Assembly: GCF_000478275.1 (NCBI RefSeq)
Contig: NZ_ASJB01000017.1
Coordinates: forward strand, 186,001-250,000
Length of the DNA stretch: 64,000 nucleotides
Source: Amycolatopsis orientalis DSM 40040 = KCTC 9412
GTDB taxonomy: Bacteria > Actinomycetota > Actinomycetes > Mycobacteriales > Pseudonocardiaceae
Direction of reading: 5' to 3'
Below the pieces are notes generated by a model. That model worked only from the letters and a program-made list of their open reading frames with translations. It ran no database searches and was not told the DNA's origin. Positions 1 through 9,405 of this stretch are shown here, piece by piece (position 1 is the stretch's first letter; every line of letters starts with the position of its first letter). The position numbers and the translations under genes were made by a program.

Positions 1-1554
1 GCCGACGCGAACATGGACTCGGTCCCGGTGGTCGCCATCACCGGTCAGCAGTCCCGCGCGCTGATCGGCACGGACGCCTTCCAGGAAGCCGACATCTGCG
101 GCATCACCATGCCGATCACCAAGCACAACTTCCTGGTCACCGACCCCATCGACATCCCGCGCACCATCGCGGAGGCCTTCCACCTCGCCTCGACCGGCCG
201 CCCCGGCCCGGTCCTGGTGGACATCCCCAAGGATGTCCTCCAGGAGATGACCTCCTTCTCGTGGCCGACGGAGATGCGGCTGCCGGGCTACCGGCCCACG
301 CTGCGCCCGCACGGCAAGCAGGTCCGCGAGGCCGCCCGCCTGATCAGCAAGTCGCGGCGCCCCGTCCTCTACGTCGGCGGTGGCGTGATCAAGGCCGACG
401 CCTCGCGTCAGCTGATGGAACTGGCCGAGCTGACCGGGATCCCGGTCGTCACCACGCTGATGGCGCGCGGCGCGTTCCCCGACTCGCATCCGCAGCACCT
501 CGGCATGCCGGGGATGCACGGTTCGGTCGCCGCCGTCGCCGCGATGCAGCGGGCGGATCTGCTGATCGCCCTCGGCGCCCGCTTCGACGACCGCGTCACC
601 GGGCAGCTGTCCTCCTTCGCGCCGGACGCCGCCATCGTCCACGCCGACATCGACCCGGCGGAGATCTCCAAGAACCGCAAGGCGGACGTGCCGATCGTCG
701 GCGACTGCGCGGAGATCATCACCGAGCTGATCGAGGCCGTCCGCGCCGAGACCGACAAGTCCGCGAAGCCGGATCTGAAGGATTGGTGGACCCAGGTCGG
801 TTCCTGGCGTGACGACTACCCGGCCGGTTACGAATGGCCCGAGGACGGAACCCTTTCGCCGCAGTACGTCATCGAGCGCATCGGTTCGCTCGTCGGCCCG
901 GACGCGGTCTACACCGCGGGCGTCGGCCAGCACCAGATGTGGGCCGCGCAGTTCGTGAAGTACGAGAACCCGCGCACCTGGATCAACTCCGGCGGGCTCG
1001 GCACGATGGGCTTCGCCGTCCCGGCCGCGATGGGCGCCAAATTCGGTGTCCCGGACAAGCAGGTCTGGGCGATCGACGGCGACGGCTGCTTCCAGATGAC
1101 GAACCAGGAACTGGCCACCTGCGCCATCGAGGGCGCGCCGATCAAGGTCGCCGTCATCAACAACGGCAACCTGGGCATGGTCCGCCAGTGGCAGAACCTC
1201 TTCTACTCGGAGCGGTACTCCAACACCGATCTCGGTACCCACAAGCACCGCATCCCCGACTTCACCCTGCTCGCGGAGGCGCTCGGCTGCGCCGGGCTCC
1301 GCTGCGAGACCAAGGAGGACGTCGACGCCACCATCCGGCGCGCCATGGAGATCAACGACCGCCCCGTCGTGATCGATTTCGTGGTGGGGAAGGATGCCCA
1401 GGTGTGGCCCATGGTGGCCGCGGGCACCGGTAACGACGAAATCATGGCCGTGCGCGGAATCCGCCCGCTCTTCGACGACGACGAGGTCGCCGCCGCTGGT
1501 GAAATCGACGCAGCGGAGCTGAACGCGGCCACAGCTGAAGGAGACGCCCGATGA
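1..1554 (+). CDS. ilvB: Acetolactate synthase large subunit (5' partial)
   Basis: Catalytic subunit of acetohydroxyacid synthase, the ThDP/FAD enzyme that condenses pyruvate with pyruvate or 2-oxobutyrate at the start of valine, leucine and isoleucine synthesis. The frame is open from base 1 ([16 protein letters not shown]), so the N-terminal part of the pyrimidine-binding domain lies outside the window; the ATG at 13 is internal. The ThDP motif begins at GDG (1078-1086) and ends at VINNGN. The C-terminal tail after VRGIRPLF is short and acidic. The stop overlaps the ilvN start (ATGA at 1551-1554), so the two subunits are translationally coupled. Identification is firm from the near-consensus sequence over the whole length. 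Confidence 0.97.
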   Translation, partial: ADANMDSVPVVAITGQQSRALIGTDAFQEADICGITMPITKHNFLVTDPIDIPRTIAEAFHLASTGRPGPVLVDIPKDVLQEMTSFSWPTEMRLPGYRPTLRPHGKQVREAARLISKSRRPVLYVGGGVIKADASRQLMELAELTGIPVVTTLMARGAFPDSHPQHLGMPGMHGSVAAVAAMQRADLLIALGARFDDRVTGQLSSFAPDAAIVHADIDPAEISKNRKADVPIVGDCAEIITELIEAVRAETDKSAKPDLKDWWTQVGSWRDDYPAGYEWPEDGTLSPQYVIERIGSLVGPDAVYTAGVGQHQMWAAQFVKYENPRTWINSGGLGTMGFAVPAAMGAKFGVPDKQVWAIDGDGCFQMTNQELATCAIEGAPIKVAVINNGNLGMVRQWQNLFYSERYSNTDLGTHKHRIPDFTLLAEALGCAGLRCETKEDVDATIRRAMEINDRPVVIDFVVGKDAQVWPMVAAGTGNDEIMAVRGIRPLFDDDEVAAAGEIDAAELNAATAEGDAR

Positions 1555-2057
1555 GCGTGCACACCCTGAGCGTTCTGGTCGAGAACAAACCCGGTGTCCT
1601 CGCACGGGTTTCCGGACTGTTCTCCCGGCGTGGTTTCAACATCGAATCCCTCGCCGTCGGGCCCACGGAGAATCCCGAGGTGTCCCGGATGACGATCGTG
1701 GTCGCCGTTGAGGAGCTACCGCTCGAACAGGTGACCAAACAGCTCAACAAGTTGGTCAACGTCATCAAGATCGTGGAATTGGAAAAGTCCACAGCCGTGC
1801 AGCGTGAACTGCTGCTCGTCAAGGTCCGCGCCGACAACACCGTGCGCAGCCAGGTCCTCGAGACGGTTCAGCTCTTCCGCGCGAAAGTGGTGGATGTGTC
1901 CCCGGAGGCGCTCACCGTCGAAGCCACCGGCACTTCGGACAAGATCGGTGCCCTGCTGCGGATGCTGGAGCCCTATGGCATCCGCGAACTGGTCCAGTCC
2001 GGAATGGTCGCGGTCGGCCGGGGCGCCCGGTCCATCACCGCCACCTCCGCCCGTTAA
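1551..2057 (+). CDS. ilvN: Acetolactate synthase small (regulatory) subunit
   Basis: A 168-residue regulatory subunit that binds IlvB and gives valine feedback inhibition. The N-terminal ACT domain reads [20 protein letters not shown], followed by [12 protein letters not shown], both hallmark segments. A second ACT-like half follows from about residue 85 (LLVKVRADN). Length is normal for the family. The start overlaps the ilvB stop by four bases. A 97-base gap with an AGGAAAGG ribosome site leads to ilvC, so ilvBNC is probably one transcription unit. Confidence 0.97.
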   Translation: MSVHTLSVLVENKPGVLARVSGLFSRRGFNIESLAVGPTENPEVSRMTIVVAVEELPLEQVTKQLNKLVNVIKIVELEKSTAVQRELLLVKVRADNTVRSQVLETVQLFRAKVVDVSPEALTVEATGTSDKIGALLRMLEPYGIRELVQSGMVAVGRGARSITATSAR

Positions 2058-2121
2058 TCCATCCATGCCCCCGCCACCACCCTCAACGGAGAAGCTTCGC
2101 TTCGCTGAGCCCAATCTTTAA

Positions 2122-3168
<1,047 letters not shown>

Positions 3169-3178
3169 TCGTCACCGC

Positions 3179-3215
3179 GAAGGGGCCCTTCATCGTGAAG
3201 GGCCCCTTCGTTTTG
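3179..3215 (+). terminator. Terminator hairpin after ilvC
   Basis: A perfect 14-bp inverted repeat (arms 3179-3192 and 3196-3209, loop TCG) is followed by GTTTT. It belongs to the TGAAGG/CCTTCA hairpin family seen repeatedly in this part of the window. Confidence 0.85.
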
Positions 3216-3243
3216 CGCAGCGGAAAGCGATACTGTGGGCACC

Positions 3244-3507
3244 ATGAGTGAGCAGCCGGTGGACGACAAGGCCCATATCCGGCACGAACTGGATATGAGC
3301 GACGCGAAGTGGATCCGGGCGGAACCGGAAGGCGCGGACCTCGACGACTGCGTCGAGTACGCCTTCGTGCCGCACACCGACGGCGTCACCTACACCGCGA
3401 TGCGCCAGTCCTCGAATCCGGACGGCACCGTCCTGGTGTTCACGCCCGCCGAATGGGACGCCTTCGTGAAAGGCGTCCGGGACGGCGAATTCAACCTCCC
3501 CGGCTGA
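3244..3507 (+). CDS. DUF397-like small protein
   Basis: An 87-residue acidic protein. Its second half resembles DUF397: a DDCVEYA segment, then TVLVFTPAEWDAFVKGVRDGEF, close to the family's FTPxEWxAFVxGxxxGEF signature. DUF397 proteins are common in actinomycetes, often beside XRE/DUF5753 regulators, with no settled biochemical role. No such regulator is adjacent here. The start is uncertain: ATG 3244 is chosen, but a GTG at 3235 has better spacing from GGAAAG (3222-3227). Confidence 0.75.
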   Translation: MSEQPVDDKAHIRHELDMSDAKWIRAEPEGADLDDCVEYAFVPHTDGVTYTAMRQSSNPDGTVLVFTPAEWDAFVKGVRDGEFNLPG

Positions 3508-3520
3508 AGCGCGCCACGGC

Positions 3521-4402
3521 TCAAACGAGGGCGAACAGTTCCTTCAGGCGTCCGCCGGCGGCCGCGACGGCGATATGGTCGGCGTAGTCACGGGATTCGA
3601 CGATCAGCCCGTCGCGTACGCGCAGTACGAAGATGCTGGAAACGCGGAATTCCGGGCTGCCGCCCGCTGTGCCCTGATAGTCGAACTCGCCGATCACCAC
3701 TTCGGGGTCGAGGGTTTCGTGGATCACCAGATCACGGACCTGGAAGCGGACGTCGTGCTTCGCGCCGAACGTGAAATGCTCGCGCAGGTCTTCCCGCGTC
3801 TCCAGTGTCTTCGCCCCGGGCAGGAACGGGTGCGTGACATGGGTCTTCTCGGCGTACAGATCCGGTAGCCCGGCCCAATCGCCGTCCGCGACACCGTAGA
3901 CGAGCCGCTCGAAGACGCCGCGCGGGCTCTTCGGATCCGCCGTCGAGGCAGGCCGCGGCGGGACCGGTGTCAGCTCCCGTTCCGCGGTTTCGAAGCTCTT
4001 CTCCAGTTCCTCCAGGCCATCGCGCGCCGCGGTGAGGCGCAGGTAGTCGTGATAGTCCCGCGAGTGGGCGATGAGTCCGTCGCGCACGCGGAGGACCTGG
4101 ACATTGGCGATGTCGAGGGACTTCCCGGTGTCGAGCACCTCGCCGACGTTGCGGTACTCGGCGATGATCACCTCCGGGTCGGTTGTCCCGTGAATCAGGA
4201 CATCGGCCCGCTCCATGCGGACGTTGAATCCTCCTGAGAAGATCTTCCGCAGCGTCTCGCGACCTTCGAACCGGGACGGCACGGGCGGGCGCTGGGGATT
4301 CTCGACGACGGCGTCTTCCGCGTAGAGCTCGAACAGTTCGTCCCACCGTCGGGCGGTGACGAGTTCGGAAAGCTCGTCGAAGACGTCGCGGGGTGTGGTC
4401 AT
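3521..4402 (-). CDS. Tandem SnoaL-like (NTF2 fold) domain protein
   Basis: A 293-residue protein with two successive SnoaL/NTF2-like domains, about residues 6-125 and 160-288. Each begins with a V-----DW--L--LYAED motif and ends with VLRVRDGLI--SRDY-D. Such domains act as small-molecule cyclases, isomerases or binding proteins; the substrate cannot be read from sequence. The two halves are clearly homologous, suggesting an internal duplication giving a built-in pseudodimer. The gene starts only 15 bases downstream of a long palindrome that may be its operator. No pathway partner is adjacent. Confidence 0.8.
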   Translation of the reverse strand: MTTPRDVFDELSELVTARRWDELFELYAEDAVVENPQRPPVPSRFEGRETLRKIFSGGFNVRMERADVLIHGTTDPEVIIAEYRNVGEVLDTGKSLDIANVQVLRVRDGLIAHSRDYHDYLRLTAARDGLEELEKSFETAERELTPVPPRPASTADPKSPRGVFERLVYGVADGDWAGLPDLYAEKTHVTHPFLPGAKTLETREDLREHFTFGAKHDVRFQVRDLVIHETLDPEVVIGEFDYQGTAGGSPEFRVSSIFVLRVRDGLIVESRDYADHIAVAAAGGRLKELFALV

Positions 4403-4416
4403 GGATCCTCCCAGTC

Positions 4417-4474
4417 AGACAAAACGGAGTCTGTAGTCCGCCTTGACGATACGGACTACGGACTCCACTTGTCT
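4417..4474. promoter_or_regulatory. Operator-like palindrome upstream of SnoaL gene
   Basis: Arms 4426-4440 and 4452-4466 form a 15-bp inverted repeat with a single mismatch (GGAGTCTGTAGTCCG against CGGACTACGGACTCC) around an 11-base spacer. Weaker complementarity continues outward (AGACAAAA against ACTTGTCT). It ends about 15 bases before the start codon at 4402, a typical repressor-site position. No regulator gene is next to it. Confidence 0.6.
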
Positions 4475-4908
4475 ACCTGGGTTCCGCTGGCTGGAGGACG
4501 GGTTCTGGGGCATGTCCCCAATCCTGTGTTGATCAAGCTGCGCAACCAGGTGACCCCCCCGCGACGATGAAGGAATTGGGACACTCAACGTCCCAATTCC
4601 TTCATCGTCGGCCTGCGCCATGACGAAGAGGTGCCTGACCCGCACGATGCCGACTTTGCCGGTGCCCTGGCGCTGGACGTAGTGAAGGGGTCCTTCATGT
4701 ACCTGGGGAGCGCTTGATCGTGATGCGGGATGTCCCGCGTGATGTCCGCCCCAGGACGGTGAGTCACAACGGGGACCAAATGGCGAAGGCAGGGGTGGCT
4801 GGGGCCGACGCGACCTACGTCCGGAAGCCATCAGAGGACTAAACGCGGAGACCGGCCAACCTGAATCGCCACGCATGACCCGCCGCCGCACGAAGCCTTA
4901 CCGCCGGG
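4475..4908. other. Non-coding stretch with a 21-bp perfect hairpin
   Basis: About 430 bases between two minus-strand genes without a convincing gene. A perfect 21-bp inverted repeat (arms 4562-4582 and 4590-4610, 7-base loop) is the main structure; its core contains GATGAAGG/CCTTCATC. A single-unit TGAAGG-GGT-CCTTCA lies at 4683-4697. The open frame on the minus strand here has low-complexity composition and no recognisable domain. Confidence 0.6.
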
Positions 4909-5850
4909 TCACTCCGCGACGGCGAGTACGACCTTGCCTGTGGTCCGGCCCGCGGCCACGAGTTCTTGCGCCTTCGCCGCCTCTTCCAGCGAGAACACGG
5001 TGTCGATCGTCGGCTTGAGCCGTCCGCTTTCGACGAGGTCCGTCAGTGCCAGCAGGCCGGTGCGGTCCGGCTCGGCGAGGGTGAACGCGGTGGTGACGCC
5101 CGCGGCCGCGGCCAGTTCGGGCAGCCGCTCGTCGTTGGTGCGGGTCAGCTGGATCAGCCTCCCGCCGCGGCGAAGCGTCTTGAGCGACCGCGGCCCGTAC
5201 TCCAGGCCGATCGTGTCGAGGACGACGTCGACGTCACGGACCTCCTCGGCGAAATCCGCGGTGCGGTAGTCGATGAGTTCGTCCGCGCCGAGGCCGTGCA
5301 GGAAATCGTGCTTGGCCGCGCTGGCCGTGCCGATCACGTACGCCCCGCGTGCCTTGGCGATCTGGACCGCGAGGTGGCCGACCCCGCCCGCCGCCGCGTG
5401 GATCAGGATCCGTTGTCCCGGCTGGATGTCCGCCGTGTCGACGAGGCTCTGCCAGACGGTGAGCCCCGCGAGCGGGACCGCGGCCGCGTGCACGTGGTCC
5501 AAAGTGGACGGTTTGCGCGCGAAATGGCGGCTCGGCGCGGCGACGTACTCGGCGTAGGCCCCGGCCTGGAACGGGAACGACGGCATGCCGAAGACCTCGT
5601 CGCCGGGGGAGAACAGGGACGCGCCCGCGCCGACCTCCTCGACCACGCCGGAAACGTCCCAGCCGAGGATGAACGGCGGGTCGCCCATCGGGCCGATCCC
5701 GCCGGTCTCGCGGGTCTTCCAGTCGACCGGGTTGACGCCGGCGGCGTGCACCCGGACCAGGATCTGGGTCGGGCCGGGGACGGGTTTCTCGACGTCGACG
5801 AGTTCGAGGACTTCGGGGCCGCCGAGGCGGTTCTGGCTGATCGCTCGCAT
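4909..5850 (-). CDS. NADP-dependent MDR-family oxidoreductase
   Basis: A 313-residue medium-chain dehydrogenase/reductase of the quinone-oxidoreductase type. It has the GroES-like N-terminal fold (VHAAGVNPVDWKTRE), the PFILGWDVSGVVEEVG segment and the nucleotide motif LIHAAAGGVGHLAVQIAKARGA near residue 150. The structural and catalytic zinc ligands of alcohol dehydrogenases are absent, fitting an enone or quinone reductase. The substrate is unknown. It is monocistronic by position: a 21-bp hairpin lies downstream and a second hairpin separates it from the ankyrin gene upstream. Confidence 0.88.
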   Translation of the reverse strand: MRAISQNRLGGPEVLELVDVEKPVPGPTQILVRVHAAGVNPVDWKTRETGGIGPMGDPPFILGWDVSGVVEEVGAGASLFSPGDEVFGMPSFPFQAGAYAEYVAAPSRHFARKPSTLDHVHAAAVPLAGLTVWQSLVDTADIQPGQRILIHAAAGGVGHLAVQIAKARGAYVIGTASAAKHDFLHGLGADELIDYRTADFAEEVRDVDVVLDTIGLEYGPRSLKTLRRGGRLIQLTRTNDERLPELAAAAGVTTAFTLAEPDRTGLLALTDLVESGRLKPTIDTVFSLEEAAKAQELVAAGRTTGKVVLAVAE

Positions 5851-5932
5851 GGGTCCATTGTTCGGCGAGCGTCGTACTTCCGGCGAGGCTCGGGAGAGCC
5901 AAGCGTCGTCAGGATCGGGACAGCTGCAACGC

Positions 5933-5978
5933 CTCGTGAGTGGTAATGACGGTTCTAACCGCCATTACCACTCACGAG
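5933..5978 (-). terminator. Hairpin straddling the ankyrin-gene stop codon
   Basis: A 16-bp perfect inverted repeat (5933-5948 with 5963-5978) encloses a second small stem (CGGTT/AACCG). The stop codon of the ankyrin gene (TAG, 5955-5957) lies in the loop region, so the last codons are part of the stem. It probably ends the operon transcribed leftward; there is no T-tract. Confidence 0.65.
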
Positions 5979-6917
5979 GCCCAAGATCTCCCGCTGCCCG
6001 AAATGCTCGGCCCAGCCCACGGCCGACGACGAGTACAACGAGTCTTCGAGCGAAGGATCCGCCCCGGCCGCCAGCAGGGCCCGAACGGCGTCCACATGCC
6101 CGCCCTGCACGGCCAGATGCAGCGCCGTGACGCCCTCGCCGTGGGAAAGCGCGCCGAAGGTGCCCTGACGGTTCACGTCCGCGCCCAGTTCCGCGAGCGT
6201 CCCGATCACCTCGGCCTTCCCCTGGGCGGCGGCCCAGGTCAGCGCGGTCCCGCGGTAGACGTCGGCATCCACCTTCGCGCCGCGCTCCACCAGCGTCCGC
6301 ACCGCGTCGGAGCGGTCGTTCCGCGCGGCCCACGCGAGCGCCTCGTCGACGATCTCGGCGGGATCGTCACTCGGCCGCCATTCCGGGAAACCGCTGTGCG
6401 GCCGGTGGAATTCGCGATGCGCGCCCGCCGCCGGGGAGAGCGTGCCGTCCGGCGCGAGCACCGTGTCGAGCAGGCCGGCCCGGCCGAGACCGGCGGCGAC
6501 GCGCAGGTTGCCGGGGGCGAGGTCACGCGCGGCCAGCAGTTCCGCCGCCTCGCGATGGCCCCAGAACAGCGCGACCACGAGCGGCGTCCCGCCGTCGCCG
6601 CGGGCCGGGACGCCGACCGGGGCGCCCGCGTCGAGCAGCATCGTGACCAGCAGCTGCGAGCCGACGTACCCGGCCTGGTGCAACGCCGTCCAGCCGTGCA
6701 CGTTGGCCGACGCCGGATCGGCCCCGTGGTCGAGCAGGATCCGGCACAGCCGCTCGTCACGGGTCGCGGCGGCCATGCCGAGCAGGTCGTTCCCGTTCTT
6801 CCCGTGCGCGTGGACGAGGGTGGGCAGGTCGCCGATCAGGCGCGCGAGCCCGGCGAGGTCTCGCGCGTCGATCAGTTGCCGTGCCTGTTCGAAGGCGAGT
6901 TCAGCCGGTGACGTCAC
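5955..6917 (-). CDS. Ankyrin-repeat protein
   Basis: A 320-residue protein built of ankyrin repeats. Clear units read ARDERLCRILLDHGADP, NVHGWTALHQAGYVGSQ, GTALTWAAAQGKAEVIGTLAELGADVN and GVTALHLAVQGGHVDAVRALLAAGADP. No signal peptide or membrane segment is present, so it is likely a cytosolic binding protein. The GTG start overlaps the end of the upstream LLM oxidoreductase gene by 17 bases, suggesting coupling in a three-gene operon. Its stop codon is inside a terminator-like hairpin. Confidence 0.87.
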   Translation of the reverse strand: MTSPAELAFEQARQLIDARDLAGLARLIGDLPTLVHAHGKNGNDLLGMAAATRDERLCRILLDHGADPASANVHGWTALHQAGYVGSQLLVTMLLDAGAPVGVPARGDGGTPLVVALFWGHREAAELLAARDLAPGNLRVAAGLGRAGLLDTVLAPDGTLSPAAGAHREFHRPHSGFPEWRPSDDPAEIVDEALAWAARNDRSDAVRTLVERGAKVDADVYRGTALTWAAAQGKAEVIGTLAELGADVNRQGTFGALSHGEGVTALHLAVQGGHVDAVRALLAAGADPSLEDSLYSSSAVGWAEHFGQREILGLVSGNGG

Positions 6918-7737
6918 GCTTCCGCACGCTACCGCCCACCCCCGACAGAATCCGCCATTCCGCCAGTGGGATCCGGTCGTCCCCGGTCAGCACCTGAAGG
7001 CAGACGTGGTCGGCGCCCGCGTCCAGATGGGCCTGGATCCGCGCGGAGATCGCTTCTTCGCCCACGGCGACCAACGCGTCCACGAGTGCGTCCGAGCCGT
7101 AATCCTCCTCGGTGAAGCCGAACCGCCGCAGGTTCGCCTGATGGTGGGCCGCCAGTTCCAGGTACATCGACACGTGCTGGCGTGCGAGTTCCCGGTCCGA
7201 ACCCAGTACGACCGCCTGCTCGACGGCCAGGAAAGCCGACGGTCCCATGACCTCCCGCGCCCGCGCGGTGTGCTCGACCGGGACGAAGTACGGATGTGCC
7301 CCGTCGGCGCGTTCCGCCGCCAGGGCGAGCATCTTCGGTCCCAGCGCGGCCAGCAGCCGCCGATGCGGGGAGTCCGGTGTGGACAGTTCGGCAGCGTCCA
7401 TGCCGTCGAGGTAGCCGCGCATGGCTTCCAGTGGTTTCGTACCCCGCCGGTGCCCGCCCAGCCCGAGGACGAACCGGCCGGGATAGGCCTCGGCGAGAGT
7501 CCGCCCGGCGGCCGCGGCGGTGGCCGGTTCGCGCTGGTCGAACCGCGCGATCCCGGTGGCGACCTTCAGCCGGGAGGTCGCCGCCAGCAGCAGACCCGCC
7601 TGCGTGAAGGCCTCGCGTCCCAGGTACTCCCCGAACCACAACGTGTCGAACCCCAGCTCTTCGACCTCCGAGGCGGCGTCGCGGACTTCGCCGATTTCCT
7701 TGCCGTCGAACGAGAATGTCCAGATCCCGACGCTCAT
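6901..7737 (-). CDS. LLM-class F420-dependent oxidoreductase
   Basis: A 278-residue TIM-barrel protein of the luciferase-like monooxygenase superfamily, actinobacterial F420-using type. Typical segments are ELGFDTLWFGEYLGREAF, SRLKVATGIA and YPGRFVLGLGGHRRG. Members reduce or oxidise small molecules with coenzyme F420; the substrate is not predictable. Its ATG overlaps the stop of the upstream paralogue (ATGA, 7734-7737). The adjacent paralogue has the same architecture, so the pair probably arose by tandem duplication. Confidence 0.88.
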   Translation of the reverse strand: MSVGIWTFSFDGKEIGEVRDAASEVEELGFDTLWFGEYLGREAFTQAGLLLAATSRLKVATGIARFDQREPATAAAAGRTLAEAYPGRFVLGLGGHRRGTKPLEAMRGYLDGMDAAELSTPDSPHRRLLAALGPKMLALAAERADGAHPYFVPVEHTARAREVMGPSAFLAVEQAVVLGSDRELARQHVSMYLELAAHHQANLRRFGFTEEDYGSDALVDALVAVGEEAISARIQAHLDAGADHVCLQVLTGDDRIPLAEWRILSGVGGSVRKRDVTG

Positions 7738-8642
7738 CGCGTCACCGCCGTCAAGGCAGGGGCGAGCCGTTCCAGCTGGTCCACGACGGCAGCGAGGTCG
7801 TCCCCTTGGGGAGTGACGAGCACGGTATCTGCGCCGGCGTCGACGAGTTCCTTGATCCGCCGAGCGATCCTCTCCTCGTCACCCCAGGCGACCAGCCCGT
7901 CCACAAGCCGGTCGCTGACGCCGTCGATGTCCGCGTCGGTATAGCCCAGTCGCTTCCAGCCCTTGAAGTAGTGCGGGACGTCGTACCGCTTCATCAACGC
8001 GATGTCGTTCGCGACATTCGCTCGCGCCTGCTCCCGGTTGCCGAGCAGGACCGAATGGGTCGGGATGAGCAGCTTGTCCGGTCCGAGGATCTCGCGGGAG
8101 TACGGCGTGTGCTCGAAGGGCTGGGCGAACGGATGCGCTCCGTCTGTCAGGTCCCGGGCGAGTCCGAGCATCTTCGGGCCGACGGCGGCGAGGATCCGCG
8201 GGAACGGCACGGGCGCCGGGAACTCGGCCGCGGCCTCGTCCATTTTCGCGAGGTACTCACGGGTCTGTTCGAGGGGCCGGTAGTCCGCCCCGGACTTCGC
8301 GGCCTGGAAAGCGTGCCCGATCCCGACGCCGAGGACGAACCGGCCGGGAAAGGCGTGCGCGAGCGTCCGCGCGCCGCTGTGGGCGGTGCGTCCGGTGCGC
8401 GACCAGATATTGGCGATCCCGGTGCCGATCACCACCCGCGCGGTGGACGCGAGCGTGATGCCGCTGTGCGCGAACAGCTCCCGGCTGCCGGGACCTTCAC
8501 CGGCCCACACCGTGCGATAGCCCAGCTCTTCCAGCCGCCGGATCGCCGCCAGTTCCTCCTCGGGGGCCGGATGGGCCATGCCGAGCGGTAGCCAGACGCC
8601 CACCGGCCCCAGCCGGTCCCGGGTCTCTTCGATCAGGTTCAT
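7734..8642 (-). CDS. LLM-class F420-dependent oxidoreductase, first gene of operon
   Basis: A 302-residue paralogue of the next gene. It has the LLM segments ELGYRTVWAGEGPGSRELF, TARVVIGTGIANIWSR and FPGRFVLGVGIGHAF, then ILAAVGPKMLGLARD. ATG 8642 is preferred over 8663 because GGAG lies eight bases upstream. The gene is divergent from a TetR regulator across a short region with two operator palindromes, so induction by a small molecule sensed by that regulator is likely. The three genes 8642-5955 read as one unit. Confidence 0.87.
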   Translation of the reverse strand: MNLIEETRDRLGPVGVWLPLGMAHPAPEEELAAIRRLEELGYRTVWAGEGPGSRELFAHSGITLASTARVVIGTGIANIWSRTGRTAHSGARTLAHAFPGRFVLGVGIGHAFQAAKSGADYRPLEQTREYLAKMDEAAAEFPAPVPFPRILAAVGPKMLGLARDLTDGAHPFAQPFEHTPYSREILGPDKLLIPTHSVLLGNREQARANVANDIALMKRYDVPHYFKGWKRLGYTDADIDGVSDRLVDGLVAWGDEERIARRIKELVDAGADTVLVTPQGDDLAAVVDQLERLAPALTAVTR

Positions 8643-8663
8643 TCTTGTCACTCCAGCTAACAT

Positions 8664-8709
8664 GAGGCAGCCTCCGGTTATATCGCCGACTATACGGAGG
8701 CTGCCTCCG
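8664..8709. promoter_or_regulatory. Paired TetR-type operators in divergent promoter
   Basis: Two copies of a short palindrome face each other: GAGGC-A-GCCTC at 8664-8674 and the perfect 15-mer CGGAGGCTGCCTCCG at 8695-8709. Together they also form a 13-bp inverted repeat (8664-8676 with 8695-8707). They sit between the LLM operon and the TetR gene, whose start is 29 bases away. Likely bound by that TetR protein, controlling both directions. Confidence 0.75.
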
Positions 8710-8737
8710 ATTTGTCGAGACTAGGCTCGGGAGCGCG

Positions 8738-9304
8738 ATGGACACCGACAAGAAGCCGATGCGGGCGGACGCCCGGCGCAACTACGAGCGCCTACTCGAA
8801 GAGGCGAAGCATGCCTTCGCCGCGCACGGGGTCGAGGCCTCGCTGGAGGAGGTCGCACGCCGGGCCGGTGTCGGAATCGGGACGCTTTACCGGCACTTCC
8901 CCACGCGGGAAGCCCTGATCGAGACGGTGCTCCGTGAAGGGTTCGACACGCAGGCCGCGGTGGCCCGTGAACTCCTGGACTCCCCGGAGCCGCTGAACGC
9001 GCTGAAGGCCTGGCTCACCGGGATGGGCGAGCAGTCGGCGCGCTACCGCGGGCTGCCCGAGCTGATGGTCGACGTCCTCAACGACGAGACGTCGCCGCTG
9101 TACGCCTCCTGTCACACCATGCGTGATCAGGTGTCCCAGCTGGTGGAACGTGCGAAGGCCGCGGGGGAGCTTCGGGCGGACGTCACAGTCAGCGAAATCC
9201 TGGTGGTGCTGCACGCGCTTTCCTGGGCCAGCGAACACCTTTCGGGTGACAACCGCCTCGAACGGCTCCTCGATCTCGTTTTCGCCGGATTACGGGCGAG
9301 TTAA
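8738..9304 (+). CDS. TetR/AcrR-family transcriptional regulator
   Basis: A 188-residue repressor-type protein. The N-terminal HTH domain has the standard signature (RRNYERLLEEAKHAFAAHG, then ASLEEVARRAGVGIGTLYRHFPTREALIETVL). The C-terminal domain resembles SbtR-like TetR proteins and would bind an unknown ligand. It is transcribed away from the LLM-LLM-ankyrin operon, with two palindromic sites in between, so local auto- and divergent regulation is the natural reading. Confidence 0.92.
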   Translation: MDTDKKPMRADARRNYERLLEEAKHAFAAHGVEASLEEVARRAGVGIGTLYRHFPTREALIETVLREGFDTQAAVARELLDSPEPLNALKAWLTGMGEQSARYRGLPELMVDVLNDETSPLYASCHTMRDQVSQLVERAKAAGELRADVTVSEILVVLHALSWASEHLSGDNRLERLLDLVFAGLRAS

Positions 9305-9405
9305 CAATCCCCTGTCACCAGGTCTAAACTGCGGCGCAACCGGGCACAACGGCGTGACCGTCAACAGTGAGTCGCAGGCACAGACCAGATAGTGGGAGCC
9401 GTATC

